Positions 21,501 through 33,067 of a stretch of DNA of 64,000 bases are shown piece after piece. The notes under the pieces are model-generated. The model was not told where the DNA came from, searched no databases, and worked only from the letters and a program-made list of their open reading frames with translations. Position 1 is the first letter of the stretch, and each line of letters begins with the position of its first letter. Location: contig CM075350.1 in assembly GCA_037693485.1 (NCBI GenBank), forward strand, positions 124,556,001-124,620,000, read 5' to 3'. Source of the stretch: Kitagawia praeruptora (Eukaryota > Streptophyta > Magnoliopsida > Apiales > Apiaceae). A program made the position numbers and the translations under genes.

Positions 21501-22862
21501 AACCCTGAATCCCATCCAACCAGCTGACCATTCTTATCTTTCAAACAATTAATCTGATTTGTCTTCCTTCGAGTTTTAGCAGATGCATGGAAAAATATGC
21601 TATTCTGATCCCCTTCTCTTAGCCATAGCTGCTTCGAACGTTGCCTCCAAAACACCTTTTGTTGACAATAAACCTCCTGCAAATTCTTCGCCTCCATCTG
21701 ATAAAGTGTAACTGAATTATGGTCCCTTCTTCCCTTTAAACTTTGCATTATCCTCTTGCTTTGGTCAATTCTTTTCTTGAAAGAACCCGTAATTTCTTTT
21801 CCCCATTTGGCCAACTGTTCTGAACACATTGTGATTTTAACTTGCAGAGTCTCATTTCGATGCTCACTCCAAACTTCCTTAATAATGTGCTGACACATTG
21901 GCTTCCTAAGCCAGGCATTCTCAAATTTAAAACGTCTTGCATTGAACTCCACACTTATACGAAACGGCTCAAGAAATAGAGGACTATGATCACTTGTTGA
22001 TATCTCCAAATTTGAGGCTCTCATATCTGCAAATGTATTTAGAAAATTGGTCGAAACCAAAACTCTGTCCAGCTTTATTTCCATCCAATCATCAGTGCCT
22101 TTTCCCCTCTCCCAAGTGTATTTGTACCCCACTAAATCAACATCGTGAAGATTACATTCCTCCAGACGAGTTTGAAAACCTTGTATTAACCAATTAGGAT
22201 ACCTTCTCCCTCCTCTTTTATCCTCATGACATAAAATATTATTCATGTCTCCTATAAGACACCAAGGGATCGAATGCTGAATATTCAACCTTCTAATAAG
22301 ATCCCATGTTTCCATACGCTTAGCTCTATCCGGCTCTCCGTAAACACCTGTAAGACGAAATTTACTCCATCCCTAAATTTCAACCTCTACGTCAACATGG
22401 TTCTTGCTGTAAGATACTCCCTCCGTGCCGGAATGTGTTTCCTGTTTTGACTTTTTACACTGTTCATTTTAAGCGATTGACTACTAATTTACGCATAATT
22501 TATAAGATAAAATATAGTCATGAATGATCTTGTTGGATTCGTATTTATGAGTACTTTAATACAGTGAAGTTTTTATATTTAATACTAATATAAAATTCAA
22601 GATATTGCTGTTCAAAAGTGTGCGTTGGCAAATGTGTTTTTACAAACAGGAAACATATTATGAGACGGAGGGAGTAATAATTTGACTTCCTTTTCTTTTC
22701 GCCATAACAAAGCTATACCTCCACTATGCCCTTGGACATCCAATGAAAAAGCTCCCTCAAACTTCAACAAATTGCGAACCTTTTCTATTGTATCCTGCTT
22801 ACATAAAGTTTCACACAAGAAAACTAGGTTGGGTTTCTTTTGGAGAACTGACTCCGTTAACA
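18556..22862 (-). pseudogene. Dead L1-type LINE, ORF2 nearly complete
   Basis: On the minus strand, from right to left: the endonuclease N-terminal part (NLVFLCET, GGIALLW; 22680-22855), endonuclease core (IGDMNNIL, STSDHSPLF), reverse transcriptase (RPISLCKVLYKI, GIRQGDPLLSYLF, FFADDSYIY), the zinc-binding zf-RVT tail (CPVCNLVPE) and RNase H (INTDAAL, then RSANKVAHF). It ends at poly-T 18556-18566. Lesions: TAG at 22373-22375, a Stowaway insertion at 22417-22674, a frameshift near 20140 and TGA at 19503-19505. The 5' end (ORF1 and the first endonuclease residues) is missing. It cannot mobilise itself. Confidence 0.9.
22417..22674. mobile_element. Stowaway-type MITE inside the LINE
   Basis: 258 bp with ends CTCCCTCCGTGCC and (read inward) CTCCCTCCGTCTC, TA on both sides (22415-22416 and 22675-22676). 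Inner arms match for about 30 bp (gtgtttcctg / caggaaacat). It interrupts the endonuclease coding sequence of the surrounding LINE. Confidence 0.85.
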
Positions 22863-23088
22863 CTATTACACCCACTACTTCACTTATTTTAATAATACTT
22901 TACACTATTACACTCACTACTTAGCTTATTTTAACTATAAAATCACTATTACACCCACTACTTAACTTATTTTAACAATAAAATCACTATTACATCCACT
23001 ACTTCATTTATTTTAATAATATTACACATACTATCTTGGTTTTCGTGTAAAAAACAAATGTTAACATCCCATTAGGACGGAGGGAGTA

Positions 23089-23553
23089 CAATTTTATAAT
23101 TTTTTTGAAACACATATTAGTTTTTTTTTCTTTTTTTGAAATAAAAGTACTTGCATTAACTTAAAGCTCTTCAAGAGCAAGATTACAAATTTACAATGGA
23201 TAAATATCTGAAGCGTCCTATTCGTATACCTAAGCAAAAAAGTAATAACACCTATGATATCGAAGTAGATATGATCAAGATCATATACAAATTTTTTTAT
23301 ATATAAATTTACAATTTTTTTCAATACATTTATAATTTCAGTTTAACATTAATTAATAATTAAAATTTTATTAAATTTACATAATTTAATTATTCAATAT
23401 CCTATCGGGATTTACCAACACTAAAATAGGATATAAAAATATGAATTTTTTTATTTAATATAGAGTATGTTTAAGCGTAATTAAAATTTTATTGAATAAA
23501 TATTATATAATTCTTGACTATTCTTTTGCCTTTTGGAGTTCAATAATACCGAA
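23089..23553. other. AT-rich spacer
   Basis: No gene or identifiable repeat is seen. Very high A+T content with poly-T runs. Confidence 0.3.
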
Positions 23554-23558
23554 CTAAG

Positions 23559-24805
23559 TGATAAGTGGATTTTATATCCACTTGGAGCATTCTAAATCAG
23601 CTTAAATTGATTGTTTTGGACTCAAGTTTGTGTAGTTTTGATGTGTTTTGTGTAGTTGTGCAGGTTTGCAAGAATATCTAAGCTTTTGTCATTTTTGGAT
23701 ATTTAATTGATTAAAATTCGGATTTTCCGGGAAGGCTGCGCAGCTTATACTGTTTTGGCCATATCTGGAGTTCTAGAAGTCCGTTTTCAGCGATCTTACT
23801 GCCCATGCGAAGCTTGAGAGATTTTCTACAACCTGGAATAGGAAACAAGTGCAAGGGACGTGCTGAATGAAGTCGCGCACGTTGTCTTATAAAAGAAGGC
23901 CATGAATTTACTGTTTTGCCCTTTTTCTAATTCTAATTGTATTCTAGGCAGTTTTGGGTACCTTCTTTAAATCCTAATTGTAATAGAAGGTAATATCTTG
24001 CTGGGCAAGATTTGTAGAGCCTATTTAAAACACATCCTACCATTGTAAATCATAACAATTCATAGCTTTTAATTGTATCAAGGTACTTTCGATCTTCAAT
24101 TCTTTCTTCAATATTATGTTTTCATTCATTATCATTATCATTATGTTTTCTTTATTAAATATGCGTAACTAATTCTCTAATCTGAGGATTGGGTAGTATT
24201 CCTTGGTATTCATGCATGCTTGATTACGTGATTTTCTGCTTTGCTGATCTGTTAATGAGATCTTAACACAATTAGGGGAGTCATGAACCATTGATTGTAT
24301 TCTAGGGATTGTAATAAGCTTGGGAGAGAAGTTGCAATCTTAGTACATGATTTAACAGACATAATTTGAATATTAGATCGGGAGATTAATAGGAGAATTG
24401 TGAGACATATAATTCTTGGGACTTAACAGTTTATAGATATACTTTGATTGTATCACGGGAGTGACAATTAGGGTATAGCTGTAGGCACTATATTGTAACC
24501 TGGGAGGGTACAGTATAACTTTAGAAGAATTGTTTTCAGCAAGGTAGGAACACAGATATCACATTAATATTGAGCATGTATTGAGACCAAGTGAAGAACT
24601 CCAGTTCTTAGATTGTTTTCCCATATATTTGAATCTCAGTTTAAAATCAATTCTTAGTGCTTATAATTAGTTCTTGGATAATTTAGTTAATACACAAACC
24701 CAAAATTCTTCTCACACACTTTTAGACGTAAAGAGATAAGAAACCTGAACTTTGAATTAAATTTAGTCCTTCCCTGAGAACGAACACACAAAAATACTAC
24801 TAACA
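23559..24805 (+). repeat. Solo LTR (1247 bp, Gypsy-like)
   Basis: The sequence begins TGATAAGTGG and ends ACTACTAACA, giving TG...CA ends, and is flanked by a perfect 5-bp duplication CTAAG (23554-23558 and 24806-24810). It has a TATAAAAG box at 23888-23895 followed by a long leader-like region, as LTRs do. No internal retroelement sequence is attached and no second LTR was seen in the window, which fits recombination between two LTRs. Orientation is taken from the TATA box; the superfamily from the general look only. Confidence 0.8.
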
Positions 24806-24810
24806 CTAAG

Positions 24811-25126
24811 GTATATAAATATAAAATATTATTAATTTAGTAAAGTTTTTTTAATCACACTAATATAAAATTATATTATATATTTGAATTCAAAATAAGT
24901 AAAATTATTGTTTAACAAATAATATTGAACTCAAGTTATATATATTTTGAACACTTGTTATAAAAAAATTCAATTTTTTCTTTAAAATTTTTACAAAAAA
25001 GTTTTTGATAAATTATTTTCATTTAATAAATTATGTTGAATTCAAGTTATGAATGTTTTAAATAAAAAATTTATAAATTTATATTTAAAATTATTTTTAT
25101 TGAAAAATTCAACCCCATATAGTATA
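24811..25126. other. AT-rich spacer
   Basis: About 315 bp with nothing recognisable. Confidence 0.3.
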
Positions 25127-25128
25127 TA

Positions 25129-26126
25129 CTCACTCCGTCCCAGCCAGTTCTTTACATGGCGGCTGGGCACGGAGGTCAAGGATAGTGGGTGTAAAGTGGG
25201 TATAATATTGTTAAAATAAATGAGGTAGTGGGTGTAATAGTGATTCTATTGTTAAAATAAGTGAAGTAGTGGGTGTAATAGTGATTTTATTGTTAAAATA
25301 AGTTAAGTAGTGGGTGAAATAGTGTAAAGTATTGTTAAAATAAGTGAAGTACAGTAAAACCTTCTTAAATTAATACTCGATAAATTAATAATCTCTCTAA
25401 GTTAATAATTTCTTCCGGTCCCAACTTGGGCCAGTTCAAAAAATGATAAATTTCGATAAGATAATAAGATAATAATTTTTTTGAAAACCATGTATAAATA
25501 TATGGTCCCAATAATATTATAAATTAATAATTCATTTATAATCATAAAAATATATGTATTACCCTTTTGTAAAATTTAATTCTATGATTTTTAAAATTTG
25601 AATCTATATGAAACTCATCTTTAACCATCTTTGTTGTATCCAAAAGTTCGAATGTGGTATTTTCGTAATGCATTAAAAAATTATTAATCAATATTTTTGA
25701 TGTCTTGGGTGCTTCTTTACGTGAAAAATGTTTAAAAAATGTTGTTTTATCCTTAATATCATATAAATATACATGAATATTTATTTTGAATCTCACAAAT
25801 ACTCATTAAATTTGTAAACAGTATATATTGAATTAATTGAATTAAGCATAAAACATAAATTGTACAATTCATTCTATTTAAATGTATGTAATTGGAAATT
25901 AATTTTCTTTGATGTCAAAAATTCTCTATAAATTAATAATTATTAATTTATCCATTAATTAATACCTCTTTAAATTAATAGAATTCTCCGGTCCCAACTA
26001 TATTAATTTATAGAGGTTTTACTGTAGTGGGTGTAATAGTGTTAAAACTTGCTATTTTGGGTAATGTAAAGAAATAGTAGACGGCCCAAAAAACAAATCG
26101 TAAAGAAATGGATGGGACAGAGGAAG
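25129..26126. mobile_element. Stowaway-type MITE carrying a nested MITE
   Basis: Left end CTCACTCCGTCCCAGCCAG and right end (read inward) CTTCCTCTGTCCCATCCAT, TA on both sides (25127-25128 and 26127-26128), both followed by ttctttac. The body has four tandem, imperfect copies of a unit of about 44 bp, gaagtagtgggtgtaatagtga...gttaaaataa. One unit is split by the insertion at 25352-26024 and reads through perfectly when that is removed. Confidence 0.85.
25352..26024. mobile_element. Nested TA-target MITE (CAGTAAAACCT ends)
   Basis: 673 bp with terminal inverted repeats CAGTAAAACCTTCTTAAATT / CAGTAAAACCTCTATAAATT (read inward), flanked by TA (25350-25351 and 26025-26026). Both arms carry a ggtcccaac block. 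No ORF is supported. A Tc1/mariner-like origin fits the TA target. Confidence 0.75.
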
Positions 26127-26306
26127 TATTGATTTTGACGGTCCAATTATTAATAGTCGTTGACAATGCGACAGGGTCGTATAGTGAGGGCGCGAGTGTG
26201 AGAATGCGATCCTTCCTTTTTTGGCCATAATAATTCATTGAAAATATTCTTTTCGCTTTGAGAGACATATATGAACTATGTTTGGGTACCATTGCTTAAA
26301 GGAGAA

Positions 26307-28192
26307 CTAGTGCATAAAGTCGCGTTTCGTAGCGACGTTACAATATTTTTTAAAAAAATTAATACATTTATGTTATATTATAATATTAATAATAAATTTT
26401 AATAATTAAATATCCTTTTCTAATGAATCGATTTCTTGTTAAACACGATTTTATTCTTTCAATTGAATCGCTCTCTCGTTAAAATCGAAATCTCAACTTT
26501 AACATATATTATAAAGACTTATATAATATTTTTTATCCATATAATCGAACAATAAAAATAAAAAAAAAATTATGACATCAATAACAAATTCTAATAGCTA
26601 ATACAATCTTTTCTAATGAGTCGTCTTCCCATTAAATACGTTTTGAGCCGCTCTTATTTGGAACCGAAATTCTAACTAATTATATAAAGAAAGTAAATTC
26701 CAATTTTAATATTCTTTAAATTTTCTAATATTTATAGAGTTTTAAAAATGAAAATATATCTTATATTTTCTGTATATTATAGATATTCATGTACTTATTT
26801 ACAACTTCCGCATGGGAATGTCTTTCTGTTATGTTAACATATAAAAAAAAATTCGAAGACTTTTTGTTACGGGAATAACATTAAATTTATGGATATATTT
26901 TTCTAATGCAAGTATAATTAACTTGAATAAATAAAATAAAATAAAGGATTTCTAGGAAAAAAGATATATAGTTTTAAAAATCGTGTAAGACGTCTCCACC
27001 ATCCTCGTATTCTACTTCTAATAAAACATTTTATTTTATGTATTCCTCATATATTCAAACATTTTTATACGGTTTTCTGTAATGAATCGGTTTCTCGTTA
27101 AACACAGTTATTGCTATTTATCCGTTCCCTCGTTAAGACCAAAAATCTAACTTTTAAATATATCACTTTTATGATAATGTTTATCCATAAAAATCAAATC
27201 CTAAAAATAAAATAAAATTTATAACATCAAAATGATATTTTAATAGCTAATACAATCTTTTATAGCGAGCCGTTTTCCCGTTAAACACGTTTTGAGCAGC
27301 TCTCGTTTGGGTCGAAATTTCAAATTCATTAGATATTATTAATGATACTTATCTTACAAAACAACTTTTTTCCTTAAAATTAAAACCTAAAAAATAGAGT
27401 GAATTCCGATTTATATTTTATCTAGACTTTCTAAAATTTATGGAGTTTTAGAAAATGAAAACACATCTTATTTTCTCTTTATATTATAGATACTCCTATT
27501 TTTATTTAGGATTCTTGCATGATAATGTTATTTTATAATGTTAACACATCGATTATTTTCTTTTAAATACAATGACTTTTTTTATGATAATAGTATTGGA
27601 TTTATTAATAAATTTTTCTGATAGAAGTATAATTAACTTATATAAAAAATATATATTTAAGAAGATTGTACTTTCTATAAAATATTTAGTTATATGGATG
27701 CTCTATATATTCAAACACCTATTCTACTTCTAATAGAACTTTTATTTATATGTTTTTCTATAAATTCGAACTCTTATTCCCTATAAATTTGAACTCCTAT
27801 TCTACTTCCAGTAGAACTTTTAATCATATGCTTTATATATAATAATTATTCTACTTCCAATAGAAACTTTTATTTATATGTTTTTTCTATAAATTTAAAC
27901 TCTTATTCTCTATAAATTCGAACTCTTATTCTAATTTCAATAGAACTTTTAATCATATGCTTTATAAATACTTATTCTACTTCCAATAGAACTTCTAATT
28001 ATATTTCTTCCTATAAATTCGAACTCTTCTCCTTTATAAATTCGAACACCTATTCAACTTCTAATAGTTTTAAATGATATTTTTATATTTATAAGTGTTC
28101 AAAATTCTAGAAAATTAGAAAAATAGATTGAGAAGATCTTATATGCCACCTAAGCTCCCGCGTATCCTCCTTTATATATTGATATATATTGA
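26307..28192 (-). mobile_element. Helitron A (non-autonomous)
   Basis: On the minus strand it starts TCAATATATATCAATATA...aaaggaggatacgcggg at 28192 and ends with an imperfect hairpin (gtcgc...gcgac) then gcaCTAG and T at 26307. Inside, a module with the landmark aatgaatcg...ctcgttaaa...gagccgctc occurs twice (about 26420-26660 and 27080-27310), followed by several copies of an attctacttccaatagaac unit. No Rep/helicase is encoded. Confidence 0.7.
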
Positions 28193-28435
28193 TATATTTT
28201 TTCTATAAATTCAAACTCTTATTCCCTATAAATTTGAACTCCTATTCTACTTCCAGTAGAACTTTTAATCATATGCTTTATAAATAATAATTATTCTACT
28301 TCCAATAGAAACTTTTATTTATATGTTTTTTCTATAAATTTCAACTCTTATTCTCTATAAATTCGAACTCCTATTCTACTTTCAATAGAACTTTTAATCA
28401 TATGCTTTATAAATACTTATCTTTATAAATAATAA
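28193..28435 (-). mobile_element. Helitron C, internal part left of Helitron B
   Basis: Repeats of the attctacttccaatagaac unit match the interior of Helitrons A and B. The sequence at 28400-28435 continues sensibly into 30640 onward once B (28436-30639) is removed, so this looks like the inner part of an outer element whose 5' end is at about 30979. Confidence 0.55.
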
Positions 28436-30639
28436 CTAGTCGATAAAGCCGCGCTTCGCGGCGGCGTAACAATATTTTTTATAAAAATCAATATATTTAC
28501 GTTATATTATAATACTAACATTAAATTTTAATAATTAAATAATTTTCTCTAATGAATCGATTTCTTGTTAAACATGATTCTTTCGATTTGAGCCGCTCTC
28601 TCATTAAAACCGAAATCCCAACTTTAACATATATTATGAAGACTTATATAATAATTTTTATCCATAAAATCGAACCGTAAAAATAAAAAAAATTATGACA
28701 TCAGTATCAAATTCTAATAGCTAATACAATCTTTTCTAGTGAGCCGTCTTCCCGTTAAATACATTTCGAGCCGCTCTTATTTGGAACCGAAATTCTAACT
28801 TCATAATATAAAGAGAGTAAATTCCAATTTTTATATTCTTTAAACTTTCTAATATTTTGGAGTTTTAAAAGATGAAAACATTTTATATTTTCTGTATATT
28901 ATAAATATTCAGGTATTTATTTACAACTTTCGCATGGGAATTTCTTTCTATTATGTTAACATATCAAAAAAATACGAAGACTTTTCGTGACGGGAATAAT
29001 ATTAAATTTATGGATATATTTTTCTTATGCAAGTAAAATAACTTCTATAAAAAAGTTAAAATAAAGGATTTCTAGGAAGAAAAGATACATAGTTTAAAAA
29101 AAATTGTATAAAACGTCTCCACCGTCCTCGTATTCTACTTCCAATAAAACATTTTATTTTATGTATTCCTTATATATTCAAACATCTTTTATACGGTCCC
29201 TGACAAAAAAAAAATCTTTTATACGGTCTTCTCTAATGAACCGCTTTCTCATTAAACACGGTTATTACTATTGGTCCGCTATCTCGTTAAGACAAAAAAC
29301 CTAACTTTTACATATATCATACGATGTTTATCCATAAAAGTCAAATCCTAAAAAAAATAGAAATTTATAACATCAATATGATATTTTAATAGTTAATACA
29401 ATCTTTTATAGTGAACCGTCTTCCCGTTAAAAACGTTCCGATCCGCTCTCGTTTGACATCGAAATTCCAACTTCAATACATATTATTGATGATACTTATC
29501 TTACACAAAAACTCTTTTCCTTAAAATCAAAACCTAAAAAATAGAGTGAATTCCAATTTATACTTTCTCTTTTCTAATATTTATGGAGTTTTAGAAAATG
29601 AAAACACATCTTATTTTCTCTTTATATTAAAGATACTTCTGTATTTATTTAGGATTCCTGCATGAGAATGTGCTTTTATTATGTTAACACATCAATTTTT
29701 TTCTTTTTAAATACGATGACTTTTTTTTATGACAATAGTATTGGATTTATGAATATATTTCCTGCCGGTTTGTTAACATTTCAAAATAGGGTGTTTGACA
29801 CGCATTTTAAGGTGGATTTTAAGGGTAGTTTCATAATTTTTTTTTAAAATTTTCTTCTTTTTTTTGTATAAAAGTAGAACAATCCTATTTTTATACAAAA
29901 ATGAAAATTTTAAAAATAAGTTATGATCTGTCCTTAAAATTCACCTTAAAATGCGTGCAAGAAAATGACAAAAAAAGTGTTAATAATTGGGTGGGATGGA
30001 TGGAGTAATATAAAAAATTATAATTTAAGAAGATTGTACTTTCTATAAAATATTTAATTATATGTCTGCTCTATATATTCAAACACCTATTTTACTTCTA
30101 ATACAACGTTTATTTATATGTTTATTTCTATAAAATTGAACTCCTATTCTACTTCCAATAGAACTTTTAATCATATGCCTTATAAATACTAATTCTACTT
30201 CCAATAGAACTTCTAATCATATAATTTAAGAAAATCGTACTTTCTATAAAATATTTAATTATATATCTGCTCTATATATTCAAACACCTATTCTACTTCT
30301 AATAGAACTTTTATTTATATGTTTTTTTCTATAAATTCGAACTCTTATTCTCTATAGATTCGAACTCCAATTCTACTTCCAATAGAACTTTTATGCATAT
30401 GCCTTATAAAAACTTATTCTACTTCCTATAGAACTTCTAATCATATGTCTTCCCTATAAATTCGAACTCTTGTTCTCTATAAATTCGAACACATATTCTA
30501 CTTCTAATATGTTAAATGATATTTTTATATTTATTAGTGTTTAAAATTCAAAAATTTTAGAAAATTAGAAAAATTGATTGAGACGATCTTAGAGCGCCAC
30601 ATAAGTTCCCGCGTACCCTCCTTTATATATATATATTGA
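28436..30639 (-). mobile_element. Helitron B (non-autonomous), inserted in Helitron C
   Basis: Minus-strand start TCAATATATATATAAAGGAG at 30639 after an A. The end is a perfect 6-bp-stem hairpin GCCGCG-AAG-CGCGGC then tttatcgaCTAG (28436) and T. It has the same two-module body as Helitron A (landmarks near 28555, 28735, 29230 and 29405), is about 2.2 kb long, and has no coding region. It also carries a MITE at 29758-30005. Confidence 0.75.
29758..30005. mobile_element. MITE inside Helitron B
   Basis: Inverted arms around acacgcattttaaggtg and caccttaaaatgcgtg, with TA at both outer borders and a right end ctccatccatccc resembling Stowaway ends. The two arms pair over about 26 bp internally, while the outermost left end is degraded. 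Compared with Helitron A the surrounding sequence is otherwise continuous. Confidence 0.6.
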
Positions 30640-30979
30640 TGATTATTCTACTTCCAATATAAACTTTTATTTATATGTTTTTTCTATAAATTTAAACTCT
30701 TATTCTCTATAAATTCGAACTCCTATTCTACTTTCAATAGAACTTTTAATCATATGCTTTATAAATACTTATTCTACTTCTAATCATATGTCTTCCTATA
30801 AATTTGAACTCTTCTCCTCTATAAATTCGAACACCTGTTCTACTTCTAATATGTTAAATGATATTTTTATATTTATAAGTGTTTAAAATTATAGAAAATT
30901 AGAAAAATAGATTGAGACGATTTTAGAACGCCACCTAAGCTCCCGCGTATCCTCCTTTATATATATATATATATATTGA
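30640..30979 (-). mobile_element. Helitron C, 5' terminal part
   Basis: A second copy of the Helitron 5' end (ccgcgtatcctccttt...atattga, read on plus) ends at 30979. The segment carries the same attctacttc repeats and gagacga...cgccacctaag block as the starts of A and B. It is separated from its continuation at 28435 by Helitron B. Confidence 0.6.
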
Positions 30980-30997
30980 AGTTCCTTTAAGTTAAAA

Positions 30998-31701
30998 ATG
31001 CTCTGTTTATGTAACTTGCCTAATGTTGAGTTTTAAGTTAAAAAAACTCCTTTAAGTCATAAGTTCATTTTAGGTACTTTTGACTTATGACTTATCCAAT
31101 TTTTTTATTTTTTTTGTTTCAGGACTCTTGTAAAGTTAAAATATTATGAATTAAAATTTTTTTTAAGTCAAAATTATTAAACTCTCATTTAACTTTAAGT
31201 AAAATTATCCAAACACATTCATTCAACTTAAAGTAAACAATTTTACTTTCTCCTTTAAGTTAAAAATACCTCCATTAAATCAAAAGTAATTTATTTTAAG
31301 TAATGCCAAACAGCCTCAATAACTGTGAGGCGGTTTGGCAATGCTTTAAGTCGATGGTTTAAAGTAATTTCTAATTTTAAGTTGATTTTTTTTTTGCCAT
31401 ATAATTCTATTATTTTGGTATAATTTTAAGTTGATTTAAAATTAAAAAATAGCTTAAAGCCAAAGTTGGTAGTAGGTATTTTTTTTAATGATTTATTTTA
31501 TTTTTGTAGTTTTATTTCATTAAAGTTAATACTATCTTTCAAATTTCAATTTATAAATTTTATTTTCAATTACATATTTTTAATATCCCATAAATTGTCA
31601 AAAATAATAAAATTATCCACAAAAAATTTTACTTATCACTTTTTGACTTAAAGGAACTTTAAGTTATAAGTCAATTTTTTAAAGATTACCCAAACGGGCT
31701 C
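30998..31701. mobile_element. Two adjacent MITE-like segments
   Basis: Ends facing each other read gccaaacagcctc (31305-31317) and gaggcggtttggc (31327-31339), and the far right end reads acccaaacgggctc (to 31701). These are typical GAGSCxGTTTGG-type MITE termini. Bodies are full of taagtt/aactta words. The left limit of the first segment is weak and no target duplications were resolved. Confidence 0.45.
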
Positions 31702-32044
31702 TATATAGAAAATTAAATATAAATGTCTCTTACAAAATGTTTGTTATTCCATAAATAGATAAATTAATAATTCAAAATAAATCAACACTTTTAGTACAAA
31801 ATTGTTAACCCAACAAAAAAGTAATGGTGTATATTTTGATTTGATTAATTAATAATCTTGTTAAATTAATAAATTTATTAGTCCCGATATTATTAATTCA
31901 TAGAAATTAATGTAATCTTTTTTCTCATATAAAAAACGATTGAACACACTGATTTTTGAGAGAATTATCAAAATGCATATTTTTTAAAAGTTTTTGCCCA
32001 AAATACTGATTTTGAAAAAAATGGCCCGAAATACTAACGGGATA
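31702..32044. other. AT-rich spacer
   Basis: No gene is recognised. It runs directly into the inverted-repeat cluster. Confidence 0.3.
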
Positions 32045-32235
32045 CGAAATTTCGGCCTCCGTATTAGCTGAATACGGTACACCGTGTACCGTATTATGCA
32101 TGATGCGGAACATGGTGTTCCGTATTAACGTGATACGGAACACGGTGTACCGTGTTCCTGCATGATACGGAACACGGTGTACCGTGTTCGTGCATTATAC
32201 GGAAGATCGTGTTCCGCAACACCCCCCATATCACG
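32045..32235. repeat. Cluster of perfect inverted repeats, GC-rich island
   Basis: Within 120 bp there is a 25-bp palindrome (32071-32095, 12-bp arms AATACGGTACAC around one base), a smaller one (about 32108-32122, GGAACA arms), a 22-bp one (32137-32158, arms GGAACACGGT) and a further 20-bp copy (32170-32189, arms GAACACGGT), then degraded copies to 32215. The units share the words gatacggaacacggtgtacc and are spaced about 33-35 bp. The island is far richer in G+C than its surroundings. I recognise no element end or gene. Function unknown. Confidence 0.8.
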
Positions 32236-32858
32236 GTACATGGTCTAACGTGTCTGGTCAGTAAAAAGGGCCAGCATGGCTCCCATATGAATATTTTGGG
32301 CCATCACCCCTGATTTTTAAACTCCAAGCTTTTAGTTTTTAAAATAAAATAAAAGTATTTGATGACACTATTAAAATATATGAATATATCATATTTGATG
32401 ACACTATTAAAAAATATGAATATATCAAAATTATTTACAAGAACCAAAATAACAAGATAAACTATCACACCACACCATGCTTATAGTTATCTGCTAGCTT
32501 ACCAAATGTGAGTACCTTCTTTTATTCAGAGTTCTAAACAATACAAAATACTAATGTCACTGCAGTGGTCTTCAATCTTGGACTCTTGGCTATCATTCAT
32601 CACATATTATAGTATGCAACTATGCATGGCGATGGCACACAAATGTCAATAAAGAAACTGCCTTAAAATATATTGCAAAGCACTTTTTGCCACGTTTTTA
32701 TGTACTCATCACAATTCAAAGAGAAAATGTGTAGGAACTGACACGCATTCGAGTAGAAGCAGACAAGAATAGCACTATAGATTTCTCTAGTATTTTTATG
32801 CTAACACCTATCTATTTCTTGTGTTACTTTGTTCTGTTTCTGATTGTTGAAATGTGTG
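32236..32858. other. Upstream region of thaumatin-like gene 2
   Basis: Non-coding. It contains a direct duplication near 32355-32415 (atttgatgacactattaaaa...atgaatatat). No transposon ends are recognised. Confidence 0.35.
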
Positions 32859-32866
32859 TATAAATA
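32859..32866 (+). promoter_or_regulatory. TATA box of thaumatin-like gene 2
   Basis: TATAAATA about 200 bp before the ATG at 33068, followed by a CT-rich leader typical of plant transcripts. Confidence 0.65.
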
Positions 32867-33067
32867 GCAGCCTCTGCACATAGCTACTACTCCCTTTTAC
32901 CACTCCCTACTCTCAAACACTTTCTTTCTAGTTTTCTTTCAACTTTCAACACTTTAGGAGAACATAATACAATTTACACACAACATAGAGAGGAATAAAA
33001 GAATACCAATTTTCAAACACACACAAAAACAGAATAACTTGATTTGTTTGTAACAGATTCTTCACTA

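Larger units (their letters stand above)
18475..23086. mobile_element. Stowaway-type MITE split by a LINE
   Basis: Left end CTCCCTCCGTCTCAATAG and right end (read inward) CTCCCTCCGTCCTAATGG are each bordered by TA (18473-18474 and 23087-23088). The left arm ends where the LINE poly-T begins at 18556. The right arm resumes at about 22863 with tandem copies of a cactattacacccactactt unit, also seen in the MITE at 25.1 kb. This is an old insertion site for the LINE. Confidence 0.8.
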
